DNA of 5,099 nt, from NCBI GenBank assembly GCA_002773655.1, contig PFAR01000023.1, positions 722-5,820 of the forward strand, in the 5' to 3' direction. The notes below the pieces were generated by a model that worked only from the letters and a program-made list of their open reading frames with translations, was not told the DNA's origin and ran no database searches. Below are positions 4,830 to 5,099 of this stretch, piece after piece. Position 1 is the first letter of the stretch. Each line of letters starts with the position of its first letter. The position numbers were made by a program, and so were the translations under genes. The DNA comes from Candidatus Falkowbacteria bacterium CG10_big_fil_rev_8_21_14_0_10_43_10. GTDB taxonomy: Bacteria; Patescibacteriota; Patescibacteriia; Patescibacteriales; XYC2-FULL-47-12.

Positions 4830-5099
4830 ATGGATACTAAAGAAGAAACAAAAGACGAAAATAAAGAAGAACAAGATAAGACTAACGAGGTCGTTCAAGA
4901 TTTGGAGTACAAATGGAAGCGCGCGCTCGCGGATTACCAGAATTTGCAAAAGGAAACCGCCAAAGAAAAAGCGGAATTCGTTAAATTCGCCAATAGCGCG
5001 CTCTTGATGGAAATTTTGCCGGTGTATGAAAATTTAAGAACTTCATTGGCGCATGCTGATGAAAATAATCACGACGCTTGGTTAAAAGGCATTAAGCAT
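4830..5099 (+). CDS. grpE: Nucleotide exchange factor GrpE, 5' part (3' end outside window)
   Basis: GrpE is the cytoplasmic nucleotide exchange factor that releases ADP from DnaK in the DnaK-DnaJ-GrpE chaperone cycle. ATG 4830 opens a frame of 90 codons that runs off the window without a stop. Residues 1-25 are a charged, Glu/Lys-rich disordered tail, as is usual for GrpE. From LEYKWKRALADYQNLQKETAKEKAEF (26-50) the sequence matches the long dimer-forming helix, where family members read like the AefeNyrkR motif. LLMEILPVYENLRTSL (58-73) matches the LlpvlDnlerAl block. It is the second gene after the CIRCE promoter, in the common order hrcA-grpE-dnaK-dnaJ, so heat induction through HrcA is expected. 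No Shine-Dalgarno site is seen: the bases before the start are the AT-rich end of the inverted-repeat element. Confidence 0.93.
   Translation, partial: MDTKEETKDENKEEQDKTNEVVQDLEYKWKRALADYQNLQKETAKEKAEFVKFANSALLMEILPVYENLRTSLAHADENNHDAWLKGIKH

Overview
This window looks like chromosomal housekeeping DNA from a small-genome bacterium, most likely a Patescibacteria/CPR lineage of the Parcubacteria type. The reasons are an HrcA much shorter than in model bacteria, poor Shine-Dalgarno sites before most genes, a moderate AT bias, and three different palindromic repeats in the spacers. This assignment is an inference from style and has not been checked by a search. The standard code fits: all stops are TAA or TAG and no reading frame uses TGA as a sense codon.

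Layout, all on the + strand: (1) the 3' part of mreC (1-569), mreD (584-1105) and mrdA/PBP2 (1196-3205) form a cell-shape and peptidoglycan-elongation cluster. A 41-bp hairpin lies between mreD and mrdA. (2) A 133-base spacer (3206-3338) holds a perfect 30-bp palindrome, a weak promoter candidate and a textbook Shine-Dalgarno site. It leads to pgsA (3339-3914), a CDP-alcohol phosphatidyltransferase that ends in an intrinsic terminator overlapping its stop. (3) A heat-shock operon follows. A perfect CIRCE operator (3985-4011) has the -35 box in its spacer and a TATAAT box ending at 4020. After it come hrcA (start placed at 4051), a 107-bp MITE-like inverted repeat (4717-4823), and the first 90 codons of grpE (4830 to the window edge).

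How the genes work together: MreC and MreD are the membrane parts of the elongasome that positions PBP2 for lateral wall synthesis. RodA, PBP2's usual partner, is not next to mrdA here. PgsA supplies the phosphatidylglycerol branch of membrane lipid synthesis. HrcA should bind the CIRCE in front of its own gene and so autoregulate hrcA-grpE and probably a downstream dnaK/dnaJ.

I found no previously undescribed multi-gene system. The points most worth a second look are the compact HrcA, the promoter geometry that rules out the first hrcA ATG, and the three distinct intergenic palindromic elements, one of which sits inside the heat-shock operon.
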